Shown: piece after piece, positions 1 to 11,262 of the stretch
How the letters are laid out: every line of letters begins with the position of its first letter
Numbering within the stretch: the stretch's first letter is position 1
Origin: Erythrocercus mccallii
Lineage: Eukaryota; Chordata; Aves; Passeriformes; Dicruridae
Length of the DNA: 64,000 nucleotides
Reading direction: 5' to 3'
Assembly: GCA_013397435.1 (NCBI GenBank)
Contig: VZRG01000029.1
Location: forward strand, 1,209,773 to 1,273,772
The notes under the pieces: model-generated
What the model was told of the DNA's origin: nothing
What the model saw: the letters and a program-made list of their open reading frames with translations, nothing else
Databases searched by the model: none
Made by a program: the position numbers and the translations under genes

Positions 1-2937
1 AGTAAATGAAACTCTCAACAGAGCATGGTTCTAGGTCTGTTATCATGGGAGACCCGTGTAAGGCTGTGGGTTGCTTTCAGATCCCACCCTTTGTCTCTAG
101 CTGGGCAGTTTGATCTGATAGAAACTATGTCTTTATTTGTATGCATAAGGGTAGATGATCAGTTATAATTACTCTGATTCTGTGAGAGGTGTGCAGTTTG
201 GGAGCTCTCTACTTTGAGTGAGCAAAGTTGTAGCTTCAGTGAGACTAACTGTGCTTTAACTAGTGGATATGCGCAGAGAGTTGCAGTCTGTGACTGATAC
301 CTGCTTGTACCGAGAATAAACCTTCAGCAGGTTTAAAACTGACATTTCTGCTGCACATCCTAACTGCTAAATTGGTAGGAGTTTACTGGTGAAAGCCTAC
401 TTCTGAACAACAATCCCTGCTTAGCATTAGTGGTGTGCCAAAATTAAAGGAGAATTTTGTCAGTGCCTTAGCTATTGACTCAGGTGTTTTAAAGGTAGTT
501 TGCCCTGATTTGTCTTGTAATACAGTGTAGCTCAAAAGTAAATTCAAGCCCATTCTCAGAAAGCCTCTAAAATTTGGTATGATTTCTCATACCAAATCCT
601 TGTTTAAAAATTATATTGAAATTGATAGTTATGCTTCTATATATACCCTCTACACTCTTTTTGTGAAATTTAAATGAGGATTTCTCTAGAAGAAATAGCA
701 TGAAGAGTTAATTTTTTTAATGAAAATATATGTTCTCTGCATGTACTGCATCTTTTTGAGAGAAGATGAGTCTGCTCTGTTTAGAAAGCTTCAAAATGTT
801 TTGTGGTGATTTGCTGCACTCTGAAGTTACATTAAGCATGTTTCTTTGTATGTCGAAATTCCACTTCCTAAAGTTTACTCCAAGGCCAAGTTTAACTAGT
901 TAGTTGTTACTAAATAAGGGCTAACCATGCATATACGTCCAGTTGATGTAAGATTTTGCTGATTAACTTACTAGTAACTCTTACTGGTATGTCACTTTTT
1001 CAGATTTTATATACATTTTGCAATAAATAGAAATTTTGGACAAGGTAACAGTTATCTGTAGGTGCAGTGTCTTAGCTTTTTAATATTCTACTAAAGCTTG
1101 TTTGCAGTTTGTTTTGGTTTTTTCCCCTTATGATAGAGAAAAGTGCATTGCATCATCCAAAAAATGTTAATTATGATCTTTTTAGAGCTTATTCAATAAT
1201 TGGTCTAGTGAACTCAGATGATTTCCTCATTTTCCTTAATTTCTTACCTGACTGATCAAACTTTTGCTACAAGGTACCTTGCCACTTCACATTTTTCAGC
1301 TATGAATTGGAAAACCCTCTTTTTCTATCCTAAACAATATAATCTCTTTGCTGAAATAGTTCATCTCAAGAGTGGGAGTGGAGACAAAATTTAGTGGTGT
1401 AAGAAAGTAGCTGCTGAAAGTTTTCATAGACAGGTTGTGTGTCAGTCACAGCAATAGCAAAGGTAAGTTTGCAGTTCTGTCAGCTGCACTTCTGCTTTTG
1501 TTGTTAACAGGGTTTGCATTTCTAGTGGAAGGGCCAGTGTGGTTTCATGTCCCAGCAACTCCTTGTAGCCGTGTCTGTAAGTGCTTGAAACTGGTATGTT
1601 TCTAAAAGAGATGGATTTCAATGTCAGTGCTGAACAAAATGAGTGTCTAATAATGTTGCTTTTTCTTCATGCGTAGAAAAATAGGAATTAAGTGACAGAA
1701 AAAATGGTCATCCAACTCCTTCATTCTACATGCAAGATTATTCCTTTAAGCAAACGTTGTCTTTGCCTTCCTTCTGTATTGGTTTCAGTAACTTTATCCA
1801 TCTTGCCTGTGAGACCTGATAAAGCTGATCTGAAACATGTACTCGTATTGTACACCCATCTGTTTCAGCTATTCACCGCTTGGCAAACATTGTTATGTAA
1901 TTAAAGCTGTATATTTTTCTTTTTCTAATTCTTTATGGTATGAATTAGGCCATTCTCTCCTTCTATTTGACAAGGCCATATTTTGTACTAATTGATAATA
2001 CAGCATTAAGAGAAATTGCTTGGAGACTCACTGGCTCCATGCCTAATTACCACCTACATATTCTTGGTTAAGTGGGACATGAGCAACATCTTTTTGAACA
2101 CAGAGACATATAGAAATGCTCAGGGTTATTACTGAACAGCAACAGCCCAAATCACAGTAACATACTCTTTTTTGTAAGTCAAGATCTTTCTTCATGCTGC
2201 CCTTTGAAAATAATGTTCACTCTTGCCTCTAATCAAAGACCACCACAAACTAAAGTGCTACAACAGGGCAGAGCTAAGATAACTTTTTCTTTACAAAAGC
2301 AGAGAGTGGTAAACTTATTTTAAAATAAGATTTTTTGTTAAAAACTGCGCAGCATTGGTGAAACCATCAAGGATTGGTTTGGGATTTTTTTCCCCCCAAT
2401 GATATCAATATTTTGTTTTGCTAGAAGCAGTACAGCTGTGTTTAAGAGAGTACTTGCAAGTAAAATTAAGGATGTGAAGGATCAGATTCACTTGGGATGG
2501 GAACATTGGTCAGAGGACCTCGGGGTGCTAATTTATAGCATAAGCTTGCACCAAATTGTGCCAAAATGGGAAGCATATTCAGTGTCCACCCTAAAACTAA
2601 ATTGCTAAATCATTTGCAGCAGCATCAGTTTAGTATGAAATGGAACGTTTGCACATGGCTCTCTACATTGTTTCCATACTGAAGTGCAGCATCAAGTTTA
2701 ACTTTAATCCTAGGGCAAGTGTTTTGCAGAAAAAGCCTTCTGTATCCTTATTACGTAGCAGCTGTGTTTCAGCTGATATTCAATCGGTAGTTGCTGATGT
2801 TTTTCAGCCAAAGAACACAGGCATTCAAGTGTACAGGCAAAAGTGATGTTATTGCAGAGAAGCACTAGAAACGTTAATGGTTTTTAACTGAAGGAGAGTT
2901 TTTTAGAGTAAATAAAGTTGTTTACACTGGGGGTGTT
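1..2937. other. Non-coding, intronic or intergenic
   Basis: AT-rich unique sequence with short chance reading frames. Apart from the hairpin at 572-597 I see nothing I can name. One frame at 2,399-2,608 is open after a weak acceptor but has no donor or family match. Confidence 0.6.
572..597. repeat. Perfect 11 bp inverted repeat with 4 nt loop
   Basis: ATTTGGTATGA is followed by TTTC and its exact reverse complement TCATACCAAAT. All 11 pairs match, so the strand can fold into a tight hairpin. No flanking gene explains it. Confidence 0.9.
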
Positions 2938-3087
2938 GAAACACTGTCACAGGTTGCCCAGAACCCAGAATCCTTCAGTCAGGTTGGACAGGGCTCTGAG
3001 CAATCTGATCTAGTTGAAGATGTCCTGGCTCATTGCATGGGGGTTGGATTGGTGCCTCCCACCCAAACCATGCTGTGACCCTATGCT
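2938..3087 (+). mobile_element. CR1 LINE 3' fragment
   Basis: The segment carries the CR1 3' landmarks in order: CACAGGTTGCCCAGA, GGCTCTGAGCAATCTGATC, GGGGGTTGGATTGG and CCCACCCAAACCATGCTGTGA. Only the last 150 bp or so of the element remain, in the + orientation. The 5' truncation is typical of CR1 retrotransposition. The copy is diverged, so it is probably old. Confidence 0.85.
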
Positions 3088-3867
3088 TGTGTGTTTTGGT
3101 ATTGGGCTAAGCTAGTACACTTCAGTGGTACTGGTCCAATGGCTCTTTTTGTTCCAATGATTTTATCATTGGTAGAAGCATGATTATTATTTCTACAAGC
3201 TTTAGTAAGCACTGTAACTTGATATCCTTAAAAATTGTGTTTACTCTAAATTCATGTTATATGTAGGATTTGACTTTATTTGGTAATCAAGGTAAGTACA
3301 AGATGAATGTAAAACTGAACAAAAGCTTTCCACTTAAAAATAGGATGCTTTTCATGGTAACATTAGGAAAAACTCCCTTGGCTATGCATAGAGGTGGTTC
3401 TCCAATTAAAAAAGGAATGTTCTTATTTGTACGGTTTTCTTAGCAGGTGAAAGTGGATTTACTCTATGGAGTATGTTTTGAGCTATGTGATTTGTTCCCC
3501 TACTTAAATATACTTGTAGCCTGTCCTAACATTGTGCTTTGCAAAAAGTGAGCAGTATCTTGGCTGTATATGCATTAGGCATACTTTCTTAGGTATCTGA
3601 TTAACTCCTCCTTCTGTGCAGCCACTATAGTGTCGTAGCTTCTGTCCATTGACAGGGGTCCTTGATAGAGTTCCTGCTAGTGGAGACTGTCCAGTCGGAG
3701 CAATGAGCCAAGGTGGGATTGTAAGCTACTGTAAATGGATTAAATTTAATTCTAAATTCTTCTTTCCCATTTTTCTTTGCTGAGGAAGGTAAGCTGCATC
3801 CTGGTAGGGAGAGCAAACAATGTTAGGAGTTTTTTTACTCTTGTGAGACAGTGCTTTCAGGCACATG

Positions 3868-3957
3868 ATGTAATTTTGGGGTTATTCTGTGAGTTGGATT
3901 CAGTGAACCTTGTGAGTGCCTTCCAACTGAGGATATTCTATGATTTGATGATTAATC
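3868..3957 (+). mobile_element. CR1 LINE 3' tail fragment
   Basis: Only about 90 bp remains: TTTTGGGGTTATTCTGTGAG, a GGATTCAGTGAACCTTGTGAG stretch, CCTTCCAACTGAGGATATTC, and a degenerate end ATGATTTGATGA. The tail matches that of the CR1 copy at 23.3-23.7 kb closely, which suggests the same subfamily. Orientation is +. Confidence 0.75.
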
Positions 3958-5705
3958 CAGATTTAGCCAAGTGATTCAACTCTATAAATGTTCTCTCTTT
4001 TACCCACAATTTTGATGCTAGTGAAAGTTACAGCTGTGAAATTTGCAGACATTCCTTTGTATTCATCATAGATTATTGTCTGTAGGTTTCAGCTTTCTTT
4101 ATGGCTGCCCTTTCCACAGAGACTTTGTACAGACCCCACACAGGCTTTGGCATTTTTTTCTCCTTTTTTTTTTTCCCAGGAAACACATTGCAGCTCATTG
4201 CTCCTACTTGGGGGGTGATATACAATGCATTTTAGTTTCAATAGGGTTTTCATGGGTTCATAACCACCCTCAGCTTGGGCACCTGGTGTCAAGAAGAGAG
4301 AATAAGGGGTAAAGAGACTTTTACTGGCAGGAAGAGAAAAAAGGCAAGACAGGAGGGAACATTGCAGAAGAGAGAAATAAAAAAGACTGTGAGCAGGGCA
4401 GCAGCAATGAAGTTAGCTTTTTATGGCATGCGTGGAGTAGACAGTGGAGTCCATGATCATTTTACCAGTCTTGGTAGTTTGCCACACTTGTAAGTGCTGT
4501 TCCCAATGGGTCTTGAGGGGCGAAAAGTGAATAACTATATGCTACTAAAATGCTTTATGTAAAAATATCCTGAAATAGTCTGTACAGAAACTCCTTAATT
4601 GTTTGAGTTCTGACACTTGAGTTAAGTGTGTTTTAAAACTGAAAACTGATACAATGAACAGTTTATTTCCTCTCTATTTTCTCAAAAAGGCAGCTAATGT
4701 AAAATTATTTATAAACTGTCTCAATTGAATGTAGACCATGGTGCACAACTCTTCCATTGTGAACAAGAAAAGCATTACAATAACCACATCATCTCTTCTA
4801 CTCCTTCTGATAGAATTTGGAAACTCTATCAATACATACTTCGTAAATATAGATGAAAATACCATTCACATTTTTAATCTTTCTAGAAGATCTAAAGCAT
4901 TTAAATTTAAATTTGAAGTTCAGATGATGTATCCCCACTTGGCAACTGTAAAATAGGTCTTCTTTAAATATTCACTCCAGGGATATAACGAGCAAAATAA
5001 GATTAAAGATATGATATTAAAATAAGATAAGAGGTTTCTGAGGGTTGTGCTTTGTAGGCATGTTTGGAAATACTTGCTGTAATCTACTGAGACAGTATTT
5101 TCCTACTATGAAAGATATCTTGAAGATGTGATTTAGGACAATGAGCATGCATTTTACATAAAACATGTTTTATCCAGTAAAGATCAAGTATTGTCTTGAA
5201 CGGATAAGTTTATTATCATGGCAATAATATAGATCATAGTAAAAAGATAATACAGGAGGAGAAAGCCAGAAGAATTAATCACTGCAGTCTAGAGGTGAGT
5301 TATTTTATATACCAATGAAATTTTATAATGCAGACTGGATTTTTAACTGACTGAGTATAAAAAAGTGTTGATTTGCAATCCCTGCAGCATAAATAGTACA
5401 AGTCTTCATCAGTCAGCAATAGTTCTATTACTTTAATTATAGTCAGAGACAGTAGGATTTTAGGCATCTTTTCCAGATGATGATTATATATTTATTACTC
5501 AAGTTTCTAATATTTATTTTAAAACAAGACATTTCTAAACATCCATGCAGAAACACTCAAGGCCTACTAGGAGTTACAAATGCTCCCTATATTGAAACAT
5601 GGCATGCTATTATATTAATGAACAGTATCTGTTCATCATGGGATAGAGAAGGCTAAAGTGCTAAAGTGGGAGCAACTACAAAACTGTTCTTTTTTGCTTG
5701 ATCAG

Positions 5706-5842
5706 TCAGTTATAAATAAAAGTACCAGTGACGTAGATCGTGTTCTTGTTATTCCATCTTTCCCACTTGCTAAAGATTATCAGCAGCTTTCTGTAGAGAA
5801 GAAACTAGGATATAATGTTTTTAGTATAAGCAAAGAGGAAGA
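5706..5842 (+). CDS. Weak candidate internal exon, unknown protein
   Basis: A short T-rich tract (TTCTTTTTTGCTTGATCAG) is followed by an open frame beginning SVINKSTSDVDRVLVIPSF and continuing to KLGYNVFSISKEE. A GTGAGC donor-like sequence follows at 5,843. The 137 nt has few G at codon position 2 (about 6 of 46) and a mixed, protein-like composition. Against it, the pyrimidine tract is short, the base before the donor is A rather than G, and an open frame of this length is common by chance at this base composition. No family was recognised. It could be an upstream exon of the gene ending at 32,038, since the strand agrees, but no link can be shown. Confidence 0.2.
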
Positions 5843-8064
5843 GTGAGCTGTAGTAAAAATTCAAGTAGCAGAAAGGAGTTGTAAAAGTCAGAAAATAGTG
5901 TTCTCTGCAGAAGTCCTGTGAAATTGGCCTACTACAATCCTTAATTTCTGTGCTTTTTTCCGCCCTGGAATTGACATCAGTATCAAGTTAGCAAATACTT
6001 AGTGGCTTCAGCTGAAGCATTATAGCTCGACTGCCCTTATTGAAAACACCATGTGATGATGAATAGCAGTTTTTGAAAATGAAGTGGAGTTAATTCGTAA
6101 ATCTCCACACAGGCACCCTCCTTCAGACGCATAGTAGCCCCAGGCCAGTATCTGCGGAGGAGTGGAATGCAGATGGATTCACAGCTTTACTTCACAAGTT
6201 TTTGTGTGATTCCACATTTTCCTCCCCACAGCATTTTATATCTTTTAAGTCTGTTGTGTCTCACAGTTTTTGAACTTGATGCTATTAGTTTTTCCTTTCC
6301 ACACCCTGTGATAGGTGAATAGCCTTCTGCATAGATCTTCATACATACTATTGCAACTATTAATGCTTTCATTGTAAGTGAACATTATTTATGAGATACT
6401 TGTAGAGTGATTTATCTCTTTTCAAGCATCAACAAGCTATCAGGTTTAGAAATAAGCACATTTATATTCATTTATCTGCATCTGTGATTGATGACACAAC
6501 CACTGATGCTATGCTCTATGTGGGGGAACACATTCTAGGGAATGCTGTGTCTGGCCAAATCTGGAAATACAGATCTTAGTCTGTCTGTCATCTTTTGTAA
6601 GAAGATCTGGGAGGAATGAACACACACGATCAGATTTGAGAGAAAGAAAAAGTGGTGAGGAATTCTCCATCATAAGCTTGGAATAGAGGAAAGATTCTAC
6701 CTCACTCTGAGCTTTTAGGCTGAATAGTGGGGATTTAGTCTCTTTTTTGTTTTGCCTGTTTTTTTTTACCTTGTAAGATTTTGAATTATTCCCCTGCTTT
6801 GATATTCCATAATTACAGTGTTTAAGAAAAACACTTATTTTAAAATATATTCTATTTGTGGCATGCAAATTAATTACGTACTATTTCAGAATTTATTTTG
6901 ATACCTCAGTCTAGTATTTATACATGTTTATAAACAATGTGGGGTTTGGTTAATTGTATTCAAGGAAGCTGAATTTAAAGTAGGCTGGGTAGAAGCCTGG
7001 AACCTGGGAGTCCTAGGAGAATGGAGGGTTTGTCTGCACATCTGGTTGTGAGATGCAGGATTTAGTTAGTGTTATGGTCCATGTTGGCATAGTAATGGTA
7101 CTTCAGTTTTTCACTATCTTGATTGTGGATAGCTCAGGAGCAAGAGTTTGCACAGAAAAGCTGTGGAGATTTCCTCCAGTTTTATGCTTCTATTTCAAAA
7201 ATGGAACTCATAACAGCTACTCAATTATGAAAATAATTGTGCCAGACTACTCATCATATTTTCCTGCATATGCATGTTGAAAAGCTTTCCTCGATGACTG
7301 ATGAAGACATTCAGTAGAGACCCAATTATCATCTGAGATGCTGAGGGAAAAATAATTTCAGTGTCAATTAACTGAGTTCTGCAGTGATCCTGGTATTATA
7401 TCCTATTGAAAAAAACCCCAAACCCCACTGTTCTTGCAGGCTGGTTGATTATGCTATAAAAATTAACATTAGCAAAGTAAAACTTTCACTTTGAAAGACA
7501 ATAGAAAGTTTATTTTTAATGATGATAGCATTTAAAGATAAGTGATATAAAACAATGTCAGGGCCATTAATCCTTTGGAATTGCAAAGTAAAATTTAACC
7601 CCCAAAATAAATACACATATTTGCTAAGACTTGCTAGAATAAGAAACTTCTCCCATAAGACTTGTAGATATTTTCTGGACATTTTAACTGTAAAATTTTA
7701 GTTTTATACTGTGATTCACCAGAACAGGCTTTGGAGAAGTTTTTTAGTTACTCATTACAGCTTTAGGCTGTCAAATTACACATGTTTTCAGGCTGTGTCA
7801 ATACTTGAGCAGTATAGAAGGAAGAGCCCCAGGTGGATCTTCCCATTACCCTCTGGTATTAGTGTAGTACCTTAGCATAGCTGACAAATGTTAAGTGTAT
7901 TAATGGCGTTTTGCCTTATTTTTTTGTTTGTTTTTTGTTAAGCTGGAACGCTAGTATAATAAAGGGCATCTCCGTGGAATCATACTATATTGTATCGCTC
8001 CATATGGAATATACTACTCATATATTCTGCCCATGCCATAGACTAATAAAATCTCATAGTCTTT

Positions 8065-8088
8065 ACCACTGACATCACTGTCAGTGGT
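8065..8088. repeat. Perfect 10 bp inverted repeat with 4 nt loop
   Basis: ACCACTGACA, loop TCAC, then TGTCAGTGGT: ten perfect pairs. It is a compact cruciform-prone hairpin in otherwise featureless AT-rich sequence. Confidence 0.9.
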
Positions 8089-8770
8089 CACTGTTCCTCC
8101 AGGACCAGTTCCACCGGAATTTTCATGAGTAATGGGAACATCTCTAGGTTCAAGACTTGATCATATCATACTGCTTCATGTGAGGAAAGATGTTCTCTGT
8201 GTAGAGTTATGTATACAGTTTCAAAAAATACGGTTTGAAAAACACCCCCAGCAGTCTTGATTATATCTTTGCCTACTGTAACTGAAAAAATTTATAGGCA
8301 TCTGAAATTTATTATGAGCATGATGAAATCACAATGCCAACTCATAGCAGAAGGCTTTGACTGTATGCCTCTGCATCTTGAAGTTCTGCATAATGCTGTA
8401 TGCTTTATCCCATGTATGTATGATGCAGACTCATCCAGAGATTCTGGCGCCTCCAGCTGGTACCAGACTAAAGTCAAAGCAGCAGTGATGCTAGAGATTC
8501 CTAGAAAACATCCTCTCTTCAGGCTCAAATGGCTCCATGAAGTCAGTTCATCTGGGGTACTTCTCATGGAGTATCTACTGCGGATGGAAGAGTAGGAGAG
8601 GAAGGGACCTCCTGATGGCTTTATGGTGGCACTTCAGTGTAAGGAAAGACAGGAAGACTCAAAGCAGAAACAAAGACAAACAGAAAGGGCTGAGTCCATA
8701 TATGAGGTTTATAAAGGAGATGTGTGTCACTACCTCTGCCACCTGGTGTTACCACGTCTGACAGACAAAA

Positions 8771-8790
8771 GGATGATGAAGGATGATGAA
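8771..8790 (+). repeat. 10 bp tandem duplication
   Basis: GGATGATGAA occurs twice without a gap. This is typical replication slippage. Confidence 0.9.
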
Positions 8791-9804
8791 GTGCTTCACT
8801 GAGTATCCACCTGACATATCTGCTCTTTGGAAACCAGAGATTTGTGGGATAACTGTCCTTAGAATTGCTGGAGGGAAAACACTGGATCTGGGCCTCAGAT
8901 TTGAACTAGACTGAAGCAAAAATAAGCAAAATATGTATTGTGTAATGACAAGATCCTCAGCAGCATCATTGCATTTTCCTGTCCTTTCTGCGCTGGAAAG
9001 CAGCAGCAACTCTCCTCTTCTGACAACAGCTCCTTGCCTTTCCATCTTGCCAGGCAATCTTCCCTTCTCCTTTTATCTTTTTGGTATAGGAATTTCTCTT
9101 TTCCTTTCACCTGCAGCAGCATCCTTTTTATAATCAAATAGTCCCTGTCCCTCACTCCTTTCAGCAACAGAATTACTTTTTTTGTTTACTCTAAATTATC
9201 TTCATTTCCCTTATTTTCCCATCCCTGTCCAGAATTTTCCACTCAGCTCCTATGTTTTTGGCTATTGGTATGGAACAGAAGTGGTCTGGAATGGGCGTTT
9301 GGCTCAAGTCGAACCCAAAAAGCCCTGGATGCAGCTAGTGTAGAGGCCATGCTTGGGAGGAGACATCTTCCAGCCCTGCGAGACACCCATCTGACTGACC
9401 TTTTACCCTCCGTGCCCCTCACACAAGTCATCTGTCTGCTTTGAGAGCATCTGCTGCTTAACCAGATGTTCTGGGACTCTTCCAAGGGATCCTGTGCCAG
9501 ATGGCAAGATCCACAAAATGGATCCCTGTCACTCTCACTTACTCTTATTGGACTTGAACATAAATACAATCTAAATGAAAACAGCATTAAACACTTTAGC
9601 TAAAAGGTATACTATTCTTTTACTAGTTGGATGAACTCTTTGAATCAAGATTTTTATAATGTAAGTAATAACTGCCAACTCTTATTTTTATTGCTTTCTA
9701 TTGCCTCAGGCAAATATATTATTTTGATATTTAAATAATTGGCAGGAGAAAGTTGACAGTTACTAGAAATATTATAACCGTGAATCATTAAGTCAGACAA
9801 TAGC

Positions 9805-9819
9805 TTTTTTTTTTTTTTT
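9805..9819 (+). repeat. T15 homopolymer
   Basis: Fifteen T in a row. No retrotransposed body is evident on either side. Confidence 0.9.
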
Positions 9820-10655
9820 AAACAGTGGTGGGTGATATAAAAGACTTCCAGATGTTATTGTGTTTATGTCCCTCATCAAAAGAGAATATTCTGAGCAGGT
9901 TGGCCCAAGCAGGTAAAATTTCTCAAATATTAGATAATTAGAAATTCTTCCTGACATATCCCAAAGTTCACTGAGCACTCTCTACTGGGTATGCCTGGTA
10001 ATCTGAATCATTCTGCAGTCTACCCAAGAGCAGCATCATCCTAAGTGGAGCTGGTGGTTCCATTTCAGTGCTGTTCTTATGCTTTTACAGTGAGACAAGC
10101 TGCCTACACGCACCCTAGTTGCTTTGCATGGTAGATATTCAGGACTGTGCTTGGTACTGTAGTTATGAGGAAGGCAGTGCAGATAGTGAAGGTACTTGTG
10201 TACCTAAAATTGAGTGCAAAGCAAGCTGTGACTGGAAATGAAGTTCAATTCATAATTAAAAAAAATATGTACATAAGGATCTTGGTAGAACAGACTTCAT
10301 TGTCTGCTTTCTTCATGGCAATTTATTTTGATAGACTGAAGATGAAAAAAGTGTGAAAACAATAAGTATTGTTATTGCTCAGTAGTATTTTGGTCATTAA
10401 CTAGAAAATGTTTTAAAATTTGAAGTGGTTGGAATGCAGTTACCAAAAAAGCATTTTGTCACAGTGTGCAGGGACATTTAAAGCCAGCTGGTATTAACAT
10501 AGCAACTTTGTACAGTTTTACACAGTCTACTTGTTGACTCTAATGCTCAGAGTTCAGAATGTGTTTTTAAGTGTAAATATCTATCTCACAACATATACAA
10601 GGAGCTGGTGACTTGCTGGTTTGATGAACAGTTGTAATGCTTGTCTGTGAATAGT

Positions 10656-11262
10656 CACAGAATCATTCAGATTGGAAAAGACCTCCAAGATCATTGAATG
10701 CAACCTGTGATCCGACACCACCTCCTCAACTAGATCATGGCACTAGGTACCACAACCAGCAGTTTCTTGAAGACCTTCACGGATGGTGACTCCACCATCC
10801 TCACCTCCCTGGGCAACCTTTTCCAGTACCTGACAACCCTTCCTGTGAAGAAATTCTTCCTGATGTACAACCTGAACCTGCCTTGGCACAGCTTGGGGCC
10901 ATTTCCTTTTATCCTGTCACTGGTTCCCTGAGAGAAGAGGCTGACCTCCACCTTGCTACAACCTCCTTTCAGGCAGTTGTAGAGAGTGATAAGGCCCCAC
11001 CTGAGCCTCCTTTTCTGCAGGTTGAACATCCTCAGCTGCCACAGCTGCTCCTTGTAGGACCTGTGCTCCAGACCCTTCACCAGATCCATTCTCTGGACAT
11101 GCTTCAGTACCACAATGTCTTTCTTGTAGTGAAGGGCCCAGAACTGAGCACAGGATGTGAAGTGTGGCACCTCACCTTTGAGGCCACCTCACCACTGGCC
11201 TCACCAGTACCTCACCAGTACAGGCTGATGCCCTGATCCTGCTGGCCCTGACACAGGGCAGC
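10656..11262 (-). mobile_element. CR1 LINE fragment with intact RT C-terminal frame
   Basis: This is the best-preserved CR1 in the window, about 600 bp in minus orientation. The 3' end reads CACAGAATCATTCAGATTGG on the + strand. The minus strand keeps an uninterrupted 146-codon frame (11,170 to 10,730) for the end of the CR1 ORF2 reverse transcriptase. Family landmarks include LVKGLEHRSYKEQLWQL, GLITLYNCLKGGCS, EVSLFSQGTSDR, GRFRLYIRKNFFTGRVVRYW and KRLPREV. The lack of frameshifts suggests a younger insertion than its neighbours. It lacks the endonuclease and polymerase core, so it cannot move on its own. Confidence 0.93.

Larger units (their letters stand above)
3958..10655. other. Non-coding, intronic or intergenic
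   Basis: Mostly unique AT-rich DNA. It holds a poly-T tract with a CAG acceptor-like end at about 4,160-4,180, a purine-rich stretch at 4,320-4,390, the weak exon candidate at 5,706, a hairpin at 8,065, a 10 bp duplication at 8,771 and a T15 run. No gene was recognised. Confidence 0.6.

Noticed and set aside
2399..2608. 69-codon frame after a TTTTGCTAG acceptor-like site
   Set aside because: The acceptor is weak, no donor follows, and no known family matches.
4140..4306. Poly-T tract with CCCAG followed by a frame to a GTAAAG site
   Set aside because: The peptide is Cys/His/Trp-rich with no resemblance to a known protein, and T tracts before AG are common here.
6509..6868. 119-codon minus-strand frame
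   Set aside because: Lysine- and serine-rich, no motif, no splice context.
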